DNA of 64,000 nucleotides from Sphingobium sp. AP50 (GTDB lineage Bacteria > Pseudomonadota > Alphaproteobacteria > Sphingomonadales > Sphingomonadaceae). Position 1 is the stretch's first letter. The number at the start of each line of letters is the position of its first letter. The translations under genes and the position numbers were made by a program. The stretch lies in contig NZ_FNYZ01000003.1 of assembly GCF_900109095.1 (NCBI RefSeq), positions 248,001 to 312,000 of the forward strand, given 5' to 3'. Of the stretch, positions 35,545 to 44,919 are shown one piece after another. The notes under the pieces are model-generated. The model made no database searches. It worked only from the letters and a program-made list of their open reading frames with translations, and was not told where the DNA came from.

Positions 35545-36372
35545 TCAGCGGTCGCCCAGCGCCTTGCCGGACCCATAGGAATCAGCACCCTTGGCCAGTT
35601 CATCGGGGCGCGGCATGCGCGTCAGTTGATTGCCGCCATTCACCTGCAAATTGAGGCCCGACACATAGGACGGCCCGGCCAGCCACAGGACGGCATTGGC
35701 GAAATCGTCCGGCAGCCCCACCCGCCCCACCGGTATTTCCCTGGCATAGGCGCGTTCGAAATCGGGATCGGCAAAGGCTTCCTTCGCCATGTCGGAATTG
35801 ATCGGCCCCGGCAGGATCGAATTGACCCGGATATTGCGCGGACCATATTCGATAGCAGCATAGCGCACGATGCAATCGGCGGCCGATTTCGCGGCGGCAT
35901 AGGCGATGTGCGGCATCACCGGATGCGTTGTCGACATGGACGATATGAAAATGATGGCCCCGTTGCTGTCGATCGCCTCCGCCATATATTTGATGAAGAA
36001 GGTCGGCCCGTGGAAATTGACGCGGGTCGCATCGTCCAGCAACGTCTGCGTCATCTCCGAAATCATGCCCATGACCGGCAGGCCGGCGCTGTTCACGGCA
36101 ATGTCGACCCGACCATAGCGTTCCAGCGCGAAGGCAGCCAGCGCCTTGATATCCGCTTCCACTCCGGCGTCGCAGCGGAATGCCGCACCGCCAATTCGCT
36201 CGGCCAGCCGCTCCAGCGGCGGCAGGCTGCGCGCGGCGACCACGACGCTCGCACCATTGCGCGCCAGCGTTTCGGCGATCGCCCAGCCGGTCCCGCCTTC
36301 CGCCGAAGCGCCCAGAACGACGGCGACCTTGCCCTTTAAATTCAGGCCAAACGCCATGGCTTGCTGGTCCAA
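35545..36372 (-). CDS. SDR family oxidoreductase, GASAEGGTGW subtype
   Basis: 275 residues. Cofactor loop LGASAEGGTGW, Ser in FISSMST, YAAAKSA for Tyr/Lys, VSGLNLQVNGGNQLTRMPR near the end. Paralogue of the SDR at 24351-25142. Start: a TTG at 36372 has GGGAGAG at 5 bases spacing, whereas the ATG at 36357 has no site at a good distance; I prefer the TTG. It diverges from the APH gene at 36571 and is controlled through operator B1. Confidence 0.85.
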   Translation of the reverse strand: MDQQAMAFGLNLKGKVAVVLGASAEGGTGWAIAETLARNGASVVVAARSLPPLERLAERIGGAAFRCDAGVEADIKALAAFALERYGRVDIAVNSAGLPVMGMISEMTQTLLDDATRVNFHGPTFFIKYMAEAIDSNGAIIFISSMSTTHPVMPHIAYAAAKSAADCIVRYAAIEYGPRNIRVNSILPGPINSDMAKEAFADPDFERAYAREIPVGRVGLPDDFANAVLWLAGPSYVSGLNLQVNGGNQLTRMPRPDELAKGADSYGSGKALGDR

Positions 36373-36426
36373 ATCCACTCTCCCATCATGGCTGGCACGG
36401 CAGATTGATGGCCGCCGCACAACTGC

Positions 36427-36452
36427 ACTTACATTCATGTTTGCATGCATAT
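36427..36452. promoter_or_regulatory. Operator B1
   Basis: ACTTACATTC-N6-GCATGCATAT, between the SDR and the APH genes. Same 10-6-10 layout as the four other B sites, with weaker arms. Confidence 0.65.
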
Positions 36453-36570
36453 TATATGCATATGGCCAAAGTGCAAATCCTTATTGCGCGCGCCATCCCG
36501 TCCCTTGCCAAAATCTCTATAGAAGCTAATCATATGCTTCATAACGATCAAATTTGAAGGAGCAGGAGCG

Positions 36571-37728
36571 ATGGGTGCATCGGCGGAAGCGATTAAGGCG
36601 GCCTATGCGGCGGAGGTCGATCATGATCGCCCCGTGACCCAAAGGCATGAAGTGCCAACCAGCTATGCGGCCATCACACATGACTGGCTGACGGCCGTAC
36701 TGTGCGCCGACACGCCGGGCGGCGCGGTGACGGATTTCCGCTTCGATGAAAGGGACGATGGTTCCTCCAACCGGCGCCGCATCTTCCTGTCCTACAATGA
36801 TGTGGCGCAAGCGGCCGGTCTGCCTGCCACGGTCTTCTGCAAGGCAGCGGAGACGCTGGAGAATCGCATCGTCCTGGGCGTGTCGGATACGGCGCGAGCG
36901 GAATCGGATTTCTACAATCTCGTCCGACCCCGCATCGATTTCGAAGCGCCGACGCCGCGCTTCGCCAAATTCGATCCCGACAGTTTCGCCTATCTGATCA
37001 TGATGGACGATATGGCGGGCAAGGTGCATTTCCCCGACGAGCGCACCACCCTGACGCGCAATCAGGCCGAAGCGCTGGTGACGACCCTGTCCAGCCTCCA
37101 TTCCCGCTTTTACGAAAACCCGGAACTGGGCAGCGCCACCCTGCCCTTCAAACATTGGCCGGTCTGGTGGCGCGATATGATGCACGGCGCGCCCGACTTT
37201 CCCGACTTTTGCGCCAAGGGGGTCGAAGCGGCCGCCCATGTCCTGCCCACCGGTCTGGTCCGCCGCAGCGGCGAGATCTGGGACGCCACCGAACGGTCTG
37301 TCGCGCGCCATCTGGGGTTGCCCCGCACCCTGATCCACAGCGATGTGCATCTGAAAAACTGGTATATCACGCCCGATGACCGCTTGGGGCTGGCCGACTG
37401 GCAATTGACCACGATCGGCCATTGGAGCCGCGACTTCATCTTCTCCACCCTCACCGCACTAACCGTGGAGCAGCGTCGCGAATGGCTGGAAGATCTGCTG
37501 CGCCTCTATATCGATCTGATGGCGCAGAAGGGCGTGGCGAAGATCGATTTCGATGATGCCCTGCGCAATGTCCGCCAGCAGATGTTCACCGCCTTCGCCT
37601 TCTGGACGATCACCATGCGGCCGACGGACGACATGCCCGCGATGCAGCCGGAACATACGACGCTGGAATTTCTGCACCGCATGGGTACGGCGATCGACGA
37701 TTATGGTGCGCTGGACGCATTCGACTGA
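36571..37728 (+). CDS. APH-fold phosphotransferase (HSD variant)
   Basis: 385 residues. Catalytic loop LIHSDVHLKNWYI (Gly of HGD replaced by Ser, Asp and Asn kept) and LGLADWQ. Paralogue of the protein at 16014-17168: both carry a SNRRRIxLxYN segment and an AQAAGLPAxVFCK segment and the same C-terminal helix pattern. GAAGGAGCAGGAG precedes the ATG. It lies between operators B1 and B2 in the second half of the island, a position parallel to its paralogue in the first. Confidence 0.87.
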   Translation: MGASAEAIKAAYAAEVDHDRPVTQRHEVPTSYAAITHDWLTAVLCADTPGGAVTDFRFDERDDGSSNRRRIFLSYNDVAQAAGLPATVFCKAAETLENRIVLGVSDTARAESDFYNLVRPRIDFEAPTPRFAKFDPDSFAYLIMMDDMAGKVHFPDERTTLTRNQAEALVTTLSSLHSRFYENPELGSATLPFKHWPVWWRDMMHGAPDFPDFCAKGVEAAAHVLPTGLVRRSGEIWDATERSVARHLGLPRTLIHSDVHLKNWYITPDDRLGLADWQLTTIGHWSRDFIFSTLTALTVEQRREWLEDLLRLYIDLMAQKGVAKIDFDDALRNVRQQMFTAFAFWTITMRPTDDMPAMQPEHTTLEFLHRMGTAIDDYGALDAFD

Positions 37729-37778
37729 GGTCACAATGGGATCGGGGTGAGGTCATTCATCCCGATCCGCCCTTGATA

Positions 37779-37804
37779 ACATAAATTCTTTATTGCATGT
37801 AAAT
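37779..37804. promoter_or_regulatory. Operator B2
   Basis: ACATAAATTC-N6-GCATGTAAAT in the 115-base gap upstream of the gene at 37844. Confidence 0.65.
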
Positions 37805-37843
37805 TGCGACGGCCAGCAAGGCCGCTGACAAGGGAGAGGCACT

Positions 37844-38242
37844 ATGACTGGCATCATCGTAACCCAATCGAACATCTTCATATCCCGTTATCCGATCAAA
37901 CCGGGCAAGCGGGACGCATTTCTGGCGATCTTCAACCCGCTCTGGCAAAATGCCACGGCATTCATGCAGGAAAATGCCAATTTCGTCTTTTACGGCTTCG
38001 GGCGCGATCCCAATGTCATGGTCGCCATCGAATCCTACAAGAATGAGGAGGCGGTAAACGCCATCCGCAAAACCGACGCCTTCAAGCAACTGGTCAGCCA
38101 GATGCTCGACCTGTGCAGCGGCCCGATGACGATGGAATTGTTCAACGGCCTGGAAATGGGACCGGATATTTTCGACGTCTATGCGCAGGGCAAGTCCACC
38201 GTCCACCCCCAAACCGCGACCAACTACGCCGAGTTCCTGTAA
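37844..38242 (+). CDS. Antibiotic-biosynthesis-monooxygenase-fold (ABM/NIPSNAP-like) small protein
   Basis: 132 residues forming a dimeric alpha/beta-barrel: SRYPIKPGKRDAFLAIFNPLWQNATAFMQENANFVFYGFGRDP and ESYKNEEAVNAIRKTDAFKQLV. Relatives are small cofactor-less monooxygenases or isomerases. AAGGGAGAGG precedes the ATG. Its last 19 bases overlap the end of the opposing SnoaL-like gene. Under operator B2. Confidence 0.78.
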   Translation: MTGIIVTQSNIFISRYPIKPGKRDAFLAIFNPLWQNATAFMQENANFVFYGFGRDPNVMVAIESYKNEEAVNAIRKTDAFKQLVSQMLDLCSGPMTMELFNGLEMGPDIFDVYAQGKSTVHPQTATNYAEFL

Positions 38243-38721
38243 GCCTCTGTGGCGTCGCTGGCGGTATCGACCGGCCTGCCCTTCCCCAGCCAGCGCACGA
38301 ACCGTGAATCCGGCCGCGACCATTCCATCGTCGCGCGCCGGCGCGCAATCAACCATCGGTCGCCATGGGGCACAAATTCATCATCGTATCGGCCGGCATG
38401 GTCTATCCCCAATTCGGTAACGACGATGATATAGGTCGTCACCTTCGCCCGGTCAGGCGCCGTGAAATCGATCATCGTCGTGGTCAGGTTATGGCGCTGG
38501 AAATTGCCCGAATCGAATGCGCCGCGTCGCCGCGCTGCGGGCAGCAGCATCGCAATGATGGCGTCAGGCCCCTGCAACGCGCCCTGCCCCTGCACTTCGA
38601 ACAGCCCATCGGGGTGGAAGACCTGATGATGCAGGTCATAATCGGCCGTATCCGGCGCCCGGTTATAGAGTTCGATCGTGTAGCGGATCGCCTCGCGCGC
38701 CAGCATTTCCTCCAGCGTCAT
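38224..38721 (-). CDS. SnoaL-like (NTF2-fold) protein
   Basis: 165 residues: EEMLAREAIRYTIELYNRAPDTADYDL helix, HPDGLFEVQG strand, and RYDDEFVPHGDRWLIARRRATMEW, the typical end of SnoaL-like domains. AAGGGAGAGAGG before ATG 38721. Downstream of an SDR and a DUF7064/7065-like gene on the same strand and probably in their transcript. Reaction unknown; one of three SnoaL-like genes in the window. Confidence 0.83.
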   Translation of the reverse strand: MTLEEMLAREAIRYTIELYNRAPDTADYDLHHQVFHPDGLFEVQGQGALQGPDAIIAMLLPAARRRGAFDSGNFQRHNLTTTMIDFTAPDRAKVTTYIIVVTELGIDHAGRYDDEFVPHGDRWLIARRRATMEWSRPDSRFVRWLGKGRPVDTASDATEAYRNSA

Positions 38722-38740
38722 GCCTCTCTCCCTTTCCGCG

Positions 38741-39517
38741 TCAGAACAATCCGCGCGTCCAGCCCCCATCAACCGCGATCGTCTGCCCGGTGATATAGCT
38801 GGCCCGATCCGAGCAGAGGAATGCCGCAATGCCCGACACCTCATCGGGTCGGCCATGCCGCCCCATCTGGATCACCGGCGGCGGCTCCCGCTGGGTCCGC
38901 GCCTCCGTCCCGCCACCCTGCGTTTCCTGGTTCAGCCCCGTGTCGATGCTGCCCGGCGCGATCGTGTTGACGGTGATGCCATGCGGCGCCAGTTCGTTCG
39001 ACAGGCTCCGCGCCAACCCGACGGCGGCGGTGCGATAGGTATTGGACAGGATGATGTCGAAGAAGCGATGCGGTTCCTTCGCGCAGACCGATCCCAGATT
39101 GACGAAGCGGCCAAAGCCCTTCGCCTTCATCGCGCCGTAGGTTTCCCGCACCAGCATAGCGATAGACAGCACGACCTGTTCGTTACTCAGCCGGAAATCG
39201 TCGTTAGAAGCTTCCTCGAACCCGTAGCGCACCACCGACCTGACGTTACCGATGACAAGGTCAGGGTCGCCGAACAGGCGGCGCGTTTCCGCCACCGCCC
39301 GAATGATCCCGGCTTCGTCGGCCATGTCCGCGCTGATCCACCCGGCCCGGCCGCCCTCGGCCTCGATCATGGCGACGGTGTCGCGCAGTGCCTCTTCGCG
39401 CCGCGCGACCACCATCACATGCGCGCCTTCCCGCGCCAGTTCGCAGGCGATCGCCCGGCCCATGCCGGCGCTGCCGCCCGATACCAGCGCGACCCGGCCT
39501 TCAAGCCCCAGCTTCAT
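38741..39517 (-). CDS. SDR-fold protein lacking the YxxxK motif
   Basis: 258 residues. Rossmann motif SGGSAGMGR and the [11 protein letters not shown] and VDGG landmarks are normal. At the catalytic position, however, the sequence is [16 protein letters not shown]: aligned on the downstream GL..SL helix, the usual Tyr and Lys become Ser and Arg. It resembles the atypical beta-ketoacyl-reductase-like SDR subgroup whose catalytic tetrad is incomplete. The ATG overlaps the stop of the upstream gene (ATGA). Confidence 0.84.
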   Translation of the reverse strand: MKLGLEGRVALVSGGSAGMGRAIACELAREGAHVMVVARREEALRDTVAMIEAEGGRAGWISADMADEAGIIRAVAETRRLFGDPDLVIGNVRSVVRYGFEEASNDDFRLSNEQVVLSIAMLVRETYGAMKAKGFGRFVNLGSVCAKEPHRFFDIILSNTYRTAAVGLARSLSNELAPHGITVNTIAPGSIDTGLNQETQGGGTEARTQREPPPVIQMGRHGRPDEVSGIAAFLCSDRASYITGQTIAVDGGWTRGLF

Positions 39518-40743
39518 GCAAAACCATAGGGATCATAGCGGCCGTTGATGAACATCTCGACCTGCGCGGCGCCGGTGTGGACCGATCCGTCGGGCGCATG
39601 CAGCGTCACCCGCATCAGATATTCGACGCCATGGGTCTTGTTGCCGTCATTGCCCTTGTCCTCGACGCCGGTGCCTTCGCCGAAATTGGTCGCCAGTTGC
39701 TCGCCGCTGACCTTGTAAGGGACGTATGTGAAGGGCTGTGTCGACCAATCGAACGTTTCCCATTCGATCGCCAATTCCTCCGACCCATGATAGGTGTGGA
39801 AGGTGCCGCCATCCTTCCAGCTGCCCGGATGATAGCCCATCGTCTGCCCCATCCACGGCGGCGCGGCGACATCATAGCGGATTTTCCAAGTCCCGCCCTG
39901 GTCATCCTCCAGATACATGGTCGCATCGGTCAGCATCCGCGTGCCTTCCACGAAATGCATGTCATGCCGGGCCAGGGTGAAATGCAGCGCTTCGCTGTCC
40001 CATCCCTTGAACACATGGCCACCCAGCGGCGTGCCGAACACATCGTTCATCTTCGCCTGCACGCCCTCGGGCGTTTCATGCAGGTGGAAGAAGCCGCTAT
40101 AATCGCCCGCGACGAAGCAGTTCCACCAGCGCATCGCCCGCTGCGGCCCGGATTTGCGACGCGGCGGCAACAGCGACGCCAGCGGCGCCAATGGCGGCCG
40201 CTCCGCATAGAGGCCCCAACTATGATCGCGCGCGGCGAACCATGTATCAGGCATGATTTCGAACCGTCTGCCCTGATATTCGGCCCAGCCCGTCGCCACG
40301 CCGGGCTGCGAATAGCGGCTCTGGTCGGTCGTCAGCCGCCCGCGATTTTCGGCCGAATGATGATCTTCCAGAAACGCCGGGGATACGCCTTCCCACAATA
40401 TGTCGAAGGACAGACCGCTGCCATTATCCTCCAGCACCAGACGGATTTTTTTGAGCGGCTCGACGAATTCGACCCGCCAGGGGCCGATCGCCACGTCGAA
40501 ATTGCCACGCCAGGTCCGGTTGAAGCGCGTGGTCGAATGGATGCCATTGTCGTTGATGAAGGCATAGCCACCAAACATGTCAGTGTTCGGATTGACCCGC
40601 GCGCCGGTCGCGATGAAAATCCCCTCATCGGGATTGAAGACGCCGAAATAATAGCCGTCGTCCCAGCTATAATCGGTCGATGGAATGAAGCTGAACGGGC
40701 GTGACGCCTGATGGACGGGAAATTCGTCATAGGGGGTGAGCAT
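39514..40743 (-). CDS. Uncharacterised lipocalin-like protein (DUF7064/DUF7065 type, carotenoid-hydratase-like fold)
   Basis: 409 residues, no signal peptide. Beta-rich with many Trp and aromatic residues; the conserved motif ARDHSWG is followed by a run including [19 protein letters not shown]. The family is remotely like CrtC/hydroxyneurosporene synthase. Such proteins recur in steroid and terpenoid clusters without an assigned reaction; hydratase or binding protein are options. AAAGGAGAGG before ATG 40743. A second, shorter member lies at 59462-60469 with RDHSLG. First gene of a leftward unit DUF-SDR-SnoaL, with operator B3 upstream. Confidence 0.72.
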   Translation of the reverse strand: MLTPYDEFPVHQASRPFSFIPSTDYSWDDGYYFGVFNPDEGIFIATGARVNPNTDMFGGYAFINDNGIHSTTRFNRTWRGNFDVAIGPWRVEFVEPLKKIRLVLEDNGSGLSFDILWEGVSPAFLEDHHSAENRGRLTTDQSRYSQPGVATGWAEYQGRRFEIMPDTWFAARDHSWGLYAERPPLAPLASLLPPRRKSGPQRAMRWWNCFVAGDYSGFFHLHETPEGVQAKMNDVFGTPLGGHVFKGWDSEALHFTLARHDMHFVEGTRMLTDATMYLEDDQGGTWKIRYDVAAPPWMGQTMGYHPGSWKDGGTFHTYHGSEELAIEWETFDWSTQPFTYVPYKVSGEQLATNFGEGTGVEDKGNDGNKTHGVEYLMRVTLHAPDGSVHTGAAQVEMFINGRYDPYGFA

Positions 40744-40908
40744 CTGTGGTCCTCTCCTTTTCTCTCTTGTCATTGTCGCAGGCGGCTATGCCGGGCGCCC
40801 CGTCCAAAGCGGTTCGCCCGGCCTGTTATTCGGCCTGCTTTTGGGAAGGGCTTTGCGCAAACCCTTCAGGAACTGGATCGAAACTTATTGCATCCGACCG
40901 CAAACGCA

Positions 40909-40934
40909 AGATACATTCTTTCTTGAATGTATTT
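40909..40934. promoter_or_regulatory. Operator B3
   Basis: AGATACATTC-N6-GAATGTATTT with a perfect 8-bp core (ATACATTC/GAATGTAT), in the divergent region between the DUF7064/7065-like gene and the gene at 41035. Confidence 0.8.
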
Positions 40935-40962
40935 ATGTCAGCGCAATGACATTTGGAGGAGG

Positions 40963-41031
40963 ATGCCCATCATGACTGAACCCCACCCTTGCGGCCTGTC
41001 CGCCCCCATAGCCATCGCCACGGAGGTCTGA
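40963..41031 (+). CDS. Possible 22-residue leader ORF
   Basis: ATG at 40963 (also 40972), directly after a strong GGAGGAGG, reads MPIMTEPHPCGLSAP then IAIATEV and stops 3 bases before the epimerase ATG. The Shine-Dalgarno of the downstream gene (GGAGGT) lies inside it, so translation of the two may be coupled. Could be chance. Confidence 0.35.
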   Translation: MPIMTEPHPCGLSAPIAIATEV

Positions 41032-41034
41032 TCC

Positions 41035-41982
41035 ATGAAGATCATCATCTTCGGCGCGACCGGCTATCTGGGGCGGCACATCGTCGCCAATCTGACCGCC
41101 CATGGTCACGAATTGTCGGGCTTTTCCCGCAACGCCGCCAATGACGCAACCTTGCAGGCCATGGGTGCGCGCGCCGTGCGCGGCGACCTGGCCCAGATCG
41201 ACTCGATCCCGGCGATGCTGGAAGGGCAGGATGTCGTCATCTTCGCCGCCCAGCTGATGCTGGAGCATGAGAAGCAGGTTACACAGACCATCGTCGATCA
41301 CTTCGAAGGCAGCGGCAAGACCTTCATTTTCACCAGCGGCACCAGCCTGATGTCGATCCCGACCGGCGGCTTGTGGGATGAACGCAGCTTTGCCGAGGAT
41401 GAACCCTTCGAGCCCAAGCGCCAGATCGCGCCCCGCCTGATCAACGAAGCCATCGCCCGCGACTCCGCGCAAAGGGGCGTGCGCGCTATGGTGATCCGTC
41501 CGTCGCTCATCTGGGGCAATGGCGGCAGCCAGATCATCGCCGATCTCTATCATTCGGCGCGCACGACTGGCGCGGTCTGCCATATCGGGCGTGGCCTCAA
41601 CGTCTATTCCAACATCCATGTCGAGGAACTGGCCGAGATCTATCGCCTCGCCATCGAGAAGGGCGAGGCCGGCGCGCTCTACTTCGCGGTATCGGGCGAG
41701 GTTGCCTATGGCGTGATGGCGCAGCGGATCGCCCAGCATCTGGGCGTGCCAACCCGCTCCGTCTCGGTCGAGGAGGCGTGTGAGATCTGGGACAAGGGGC
41801 TGGGCAAGATCATCCTGCAATCCAACAGTCGCCAGCGTTGTCCGCGCACCCGCACGCAACTGGGCTGGTCGCCGCGCGAGGACCGCGTCGACATATTGGA
41901 GGATTGTCTGCACCCCGATTATGCCGCCGCGACCGAACGCGCCGCCCCCTCCTGGGTCGCGCCACGCAAGGCGGCGTCCTGA
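41035..41982 (+). CDS. NAD-dependent epimerase/dehydratase family protein (extended SDR)
   Basis: 315 residues. Rossmann motif FGATGYLGRH. In place of the YxxxK Tyr it has RLINEAIARDSAQRGVRAMVIRPSLIWG, with the following RPSxxWG landmark of this family. Likely reduces or epimerises a keto/hydroxy intermediate. GGAGGT lies 9 bases ahead of the ATG. Under operator B3 behind a possible 22-residue leader ORF. Confidence 0.86.
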   Translation: MKIIIFGATGYLGRHIVANLTAHGHELSGFSRNAANDATLQAMGARAVRGDLAQIDSIPAMLEGQDVVIFAAQLMLEHEKQVTQTIVDHFEGSGKTFIFTSGTSLMSIPTGGLWDERSFAEDEPFEPKRQIAPRLINEAIARDSAQRGVRAMVIRPSLIWGNGGSQIIADLYHSARTTGAVCHIGRGLNVYSNIHVEELAEIYRLAIEKGEAGALYFAVSGEVAYGVMAQRIAQHLGVPTRSVSVEEACEIWDKGLGKIILQSNSRQRCPRTRTQLGWSPREDRVDILEDCLHPDYAAATERAAPSWVAPRKAAS

Positions 41983-41995
41983 CGGCATAAAAAGA

Positions 41996-42019
41996 CGGCG
42001 CCGGATCGCTCCGGCGCCG
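41996..42019. terminator. Terminator between converging epimerase and Rieske genes
   Basis: A perfect 10-bp stem (CGGCGCCGGA, 41996-42005, with TCCGGCGCCG, 42010-42019; loop TCGC). Read leftward it is soon followed by TTTTT (41992-41988), ending the Rieske-gene message. Confidence 0.78.
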
Positions 42020-42044
42020 CAGCCCCCTTATTCGGTAACAGGCA

Positions 42045-43478
42045 TCAGGCGCGTTTACGCGCCTGCCCTTCTTCAATCGCGGCCAAGATCACCTTATTCC
42101 ACTGCTGAATGATCGATTCCTGATAGGCCCCCAGGAAGGTGGTGGGGTTTTCGATATTGGCCGAATGCGCGCCGCGCTGCACACGCGGCAAATTGCTGCA
42201 ATCCTGATCGAAGATATAGGCGAGGAAGCCGAAGCTCTCCTGCATGGTCGCAAAGATCGACTCGTCCGGGCCAATATCCACGCGGGGCGCGGCGGCCGGT
42301 CGCGCTTCGCCTTCGCCGACCGGATAGAGCATGCGCACCTCGAAGTAGCTCTTGTTCGGGTCGGTCGCGTGCGGCCAGAACTGGTAGGTGAAGGGCACTG
42401 CCTCCGACAGCCAGAAGCAGCAATGCGGGTAGAAGAAATAGAGCAGGGAATCGAGCAGGATGGCGTCCGGCAACTCGGTATCCTTGCCATGTTTCGCTCG
42501 ATATGCGTCGCGAATCCAATCCGCCACCTGCGCGCGCAAATCCTTATCCGGGTCCAGCACCGTCACCGGGTAGCCGGGATAATGCCAGTCGCCGGTGGTT
42601 TGCAGAAACATCTGCGCCGATGCGACCGGATCGGTATCGGCCGGCGCATGCGCCGACGGGATGGCCGAATAGGTCGAATTGCGGCCAATATAGCTGCCTT
42701 TGGTTTCCCAGACATCATATTTGCCCTGCGCGTCACCGGCGAAGGGCACCGCTTCGGGATGCGTCGCATAAAGGTGATAGGCTTCCTGAAACGCCTCCTG
42801 CGCCACCTTCCAGTTGCAATCCATCTCGCGGCGGAAATGGCCATAGGTGTAGCGATTGGCGTAATCGAACTCTTTGAAATGATCGGGGATCAGGCCCAGC
42901 GCATCCTGAAGCGACGGCGCCTCCTTGTCGGCATTGATGAACAGGAACCCGCCCCAGCGCTCCAGCCGTACTTCGGGCAGACCGCCATTATTGGGCGTGA
43001 TTTCCTTGAAATCCCAATGGCTCGGAATGCGCTTCAGCTTCCCGCCATTCTGCCATTCCCAGCCATGATAGGGACAGCGGATCGACGCCGCATTTTCCTT
43101 CTGCGAACAGAGTTCGGTGCCGCGATGCGGGCAGCTATTATAATAGGCCTTATACTCGTCCGGCGATGCATGGACGATCATATAGGACCGCCGACCGACA
43201 TTCACCGGCATGCGATCGCCGACATTGGGCAGATCCTCGTCCCGGCCGATATAGAGCCAGCTTTTCTCCCAGACATGCTCCTGCTCCAGCGCAGCGATGG
43301 CGGGATCGATATAGATATTATGGTCGAAACGTCGGCTATCCGGCTCGATCGTGCCGTCTATGTGCAGCGACACATGATCGGGGAAGAATGTCTCCTTATT
43401 CCACACTTCCTGCGTGACCGGCCGTTCCTTGGTGCCATAGCCGCGGGTAATTTCCGATTTGCGTACAATCGTCGCCAT
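42045..43478 (-). CDS. Rieske non-heme iron oxygenase, alpha subunit
   Basis: 477 residues. Rieske cluster CPHRG (Cys116, His118) and CPYHGW (Cys135, His138); mononuclear iron site in NWKVAQEAFQEAYHLYATH with His235 and His240. The residue that bridges the two metals is Glu (Glu232 region), not the common Asp, a substitution also known in carnitine oxygenase CntA. It would hydroxylate or demethylate/cleave the substrate. It follows the P450 at 43516 with a 37-base gap in the same direction. The Rieske-type ferredoxin at 53454 may serve it; no reductase is in the window. Confidence 0.93.
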   Translation of the reverse strand: MATIVRKSEITRGYGTKERPVTQEVWNKETFFPDHVSLHIDGTIEPDSRRFDHNIYIDPAIAALEQEHVWEKSWLYIGRDEDLPNVGDRMPVNVGRRSYMIVHASPDEYKAYYNSCPHRGTELCSQKENAASIRCPYHGWEWQNGGKLKRIPSHWDFKEITPNNGGLPEVRLERWGGFLFINADKEAPSLQDALGLIPDHFKEFDYANRYTYGHFRREMDCNWKVAQEAFQEAYHLYATHPEAVPFAGDAQGKYDVWETKGSYIGRNSTYSAIPSAHAPADTDPVASAQMFLQTTGDWHYPGYPVTVLDPDKDLRAQVADWIRDAYRAKHGKDTELPDAILLDSLLYFFYPHCCFWLSEAVPFTYQFWPHATDPNKSYFEVRMLYPVGEGEARPAAAPRVDIGPDESIFATMQESFGFLAYIFDQDCSNLPRVQRGAHSANIENPTTFLGAYQESIIQQWNKVILAAIEEGQARKRA

Positions 43479-43515
43479 GATCGATCATCCTGTTCCTATG
43501 ATTATGCTGTAAGTT

Positions 43516-44787
43516 TTATGCGTTTGCGGCGCGGTATCCGATCTGCAGGCTGGTGATCCCGCGATGCAGCAGGCCGGGCCAATAATCGGTGTCGCTGCCA
43601 TCCAGGACGCGAATATCATGCAACCGCGCAAGCAGCGCCGGCAGGGCAATGGCCAGTTCCTTGCGCGCCAGCATCTGCCCCAGGCAGCGATGCACGCCCG
43701 GCGCACCGAAGGCGACATGATTGCGCGCTTCCTTGCGAGTGATATCGAACCGGTCCGGCTCCGGGAAACGCGCGGGATCGCGATTGGCCGCGTCAAAGCG
43801 CAGCAACACCGGCGCGCCTTCCGGGATGAAGGTGCCCGCCAGTTCGGTGTCGCGTGTGGCGATCCGCCACATCGACGTCGCCGGCGTTTCGTAGCGCAAC
43901 AACTCCTCCACCGCATTGGCTATCAGCGACGGGTCGGCGCGCAGCATCTCCATCTGCTCGGGATGCCGCAGCAATTGCACCAGCCCGCTCATGAGCGTGT
44001 TGCGCGTCGTTTCATTGCCCGCCACGGCAATTTCCAACGTCAGCGCCGTCGCTTCATCGTCATTGAGCGGCGGGATACCGTCGACTCCTACATGAACCAG
44101 ATTGGAAATCAGGTCGTCCGCCGGTTCGGCGCGACGCAGCGCCAGCCGTTCGCGAATGAAGCGGATGAACGCTACTACCTGCTTCGCCGCCTCGACCTCC
44201 TGCGCCATTGTTCCCATGCGGCTGACCAGCAGGATGGCAGCGTCCGACCATTGGCGCACCAGATGCCAATGATCGCGGTCCAGCCCCAATATGTCGGCAA
44301 TGACATAGGTGGGCAGCAGCACGGCGAATTCATTGACGAAATCCGCCTCATGCTTGGCGGCCATATCATCCAGCAACTGCGTCACGATCCGTTCGATCAG
44401 CGGTTGCAGATTGGCGATGCGGCCATGGGCGAACACGGCGTTCACCAGCGCGCGATAGCGTTTGTGATCGGGGTCGTCGGACACCAGCAACAGGCCGGAA
44501 CCGGCCTTCCCGGCCTCCGCCAATATCGCCAGCGCCTCATGATTATCCATGTTCGGCCGGTTGGTCAGATGCCCCATCTGCGACGAGAAATCCTCGGCCC
44601 GCTTGGTCGCTTCCGACACGGCGGCGAAGCTGGTGACGAGATAGGCGTCCATACCACCGGGCACGCGCGCCTTCACCACCGGCCCCTGCTCCCGCAATGT
44701 CGCCAGCGCCTCATGCGGATAGGCCAGCAGCGGCGGGGCGGTAAAATCAAAACTGGCTGGGGAATCGAGCGTATCGGTCGCCGTCAC
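43516..44787 (-). CDS. Cytochrome P450, GTG start
   Basis: 423 residues. I-helix AVAGNETTRN, ExxR in EELLR, heme loop FGAPGVHRCLGQMLAR with Cys368 (the nine-residue loop of the CYP125-like form). GGAGAGAAG sits 5 bases ahead of the GTG at 44787; longer starts would enter operator B4. Transcribed with the Rieske oxygenase and divergent from TetR 44920. Two oxygenases in one operon suggest successive hydroxylations. Confidence 0.94.
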   Translation of the reverse strand: MTATDTLDSPASFDFTAPPLLAYPHEALATLREQGPVVKARVPGGMDAYLVTSFAAVSEATKRAEDFSSQMGHLTNRPNMDNHEALAILAEAGKAGSGLLLVSDDPDHKRYRALVNAVFAHGRIANLQPLIERIVTQLLDDMAAKHEADFVNEFAVLLPTYVIADILGLDRDHWHLVRQWSDAAILLVSRMGTMAQEVEAAKQVVAFIRFIRERLALRRAEPADDLISNLVHVGVDGIPPLNDDEATALTLEIAVAGNETTRNTLMSGLVQLLRHPEQMEMLRADPSLIANAVEELLRYETPATSMWRIATRDTELAGTFIPEGAPVLLRFDAANRDPARFPEPDRFDITRKEARNHVAFGAPGVHRCLGQMLARKELAIALPALLARLHDIRVLDGSDTDYWPGLLHRGITSLQIGYRAANA

Positions 44788-44840
44788 ATCTTCTCTCCGG
44801 GTACATGATTGCCATCCCATCCTAAAAAGGCATAGAAGCA

Positions 44841-44866
44841 ACATACATTCTTTATCGAATGTATGT
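44841..44866. promoter_or_regulatory. Operator B4, perfect; autoregulatory site of the TetR gene
   Basis: ACATACATTC (44841-44850), TTTATC, GAATGTATGT (44857-44866): perfect 10-bp arms. Located between the P450 and TetR starts, where TetR repressors usually bind. Confidence 0.85.
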
Positions 44867-44919
44867 ACAAGCAGCGGAGCCTTGTAAAGGGGAACCGAAC
44901 AGGGCATGCCGGAAAGCTG

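Noticed and set aside
42165-43556. Long rightward open frame (463 codons) opposite the Rieske oxygenase
   Set aside because: It mirrors the Rieske gene in a frame that stays open because of GC-rich codon use; its translation has no recognisable domain, while the leftward frame has the full Rieske and iron-site motifs.
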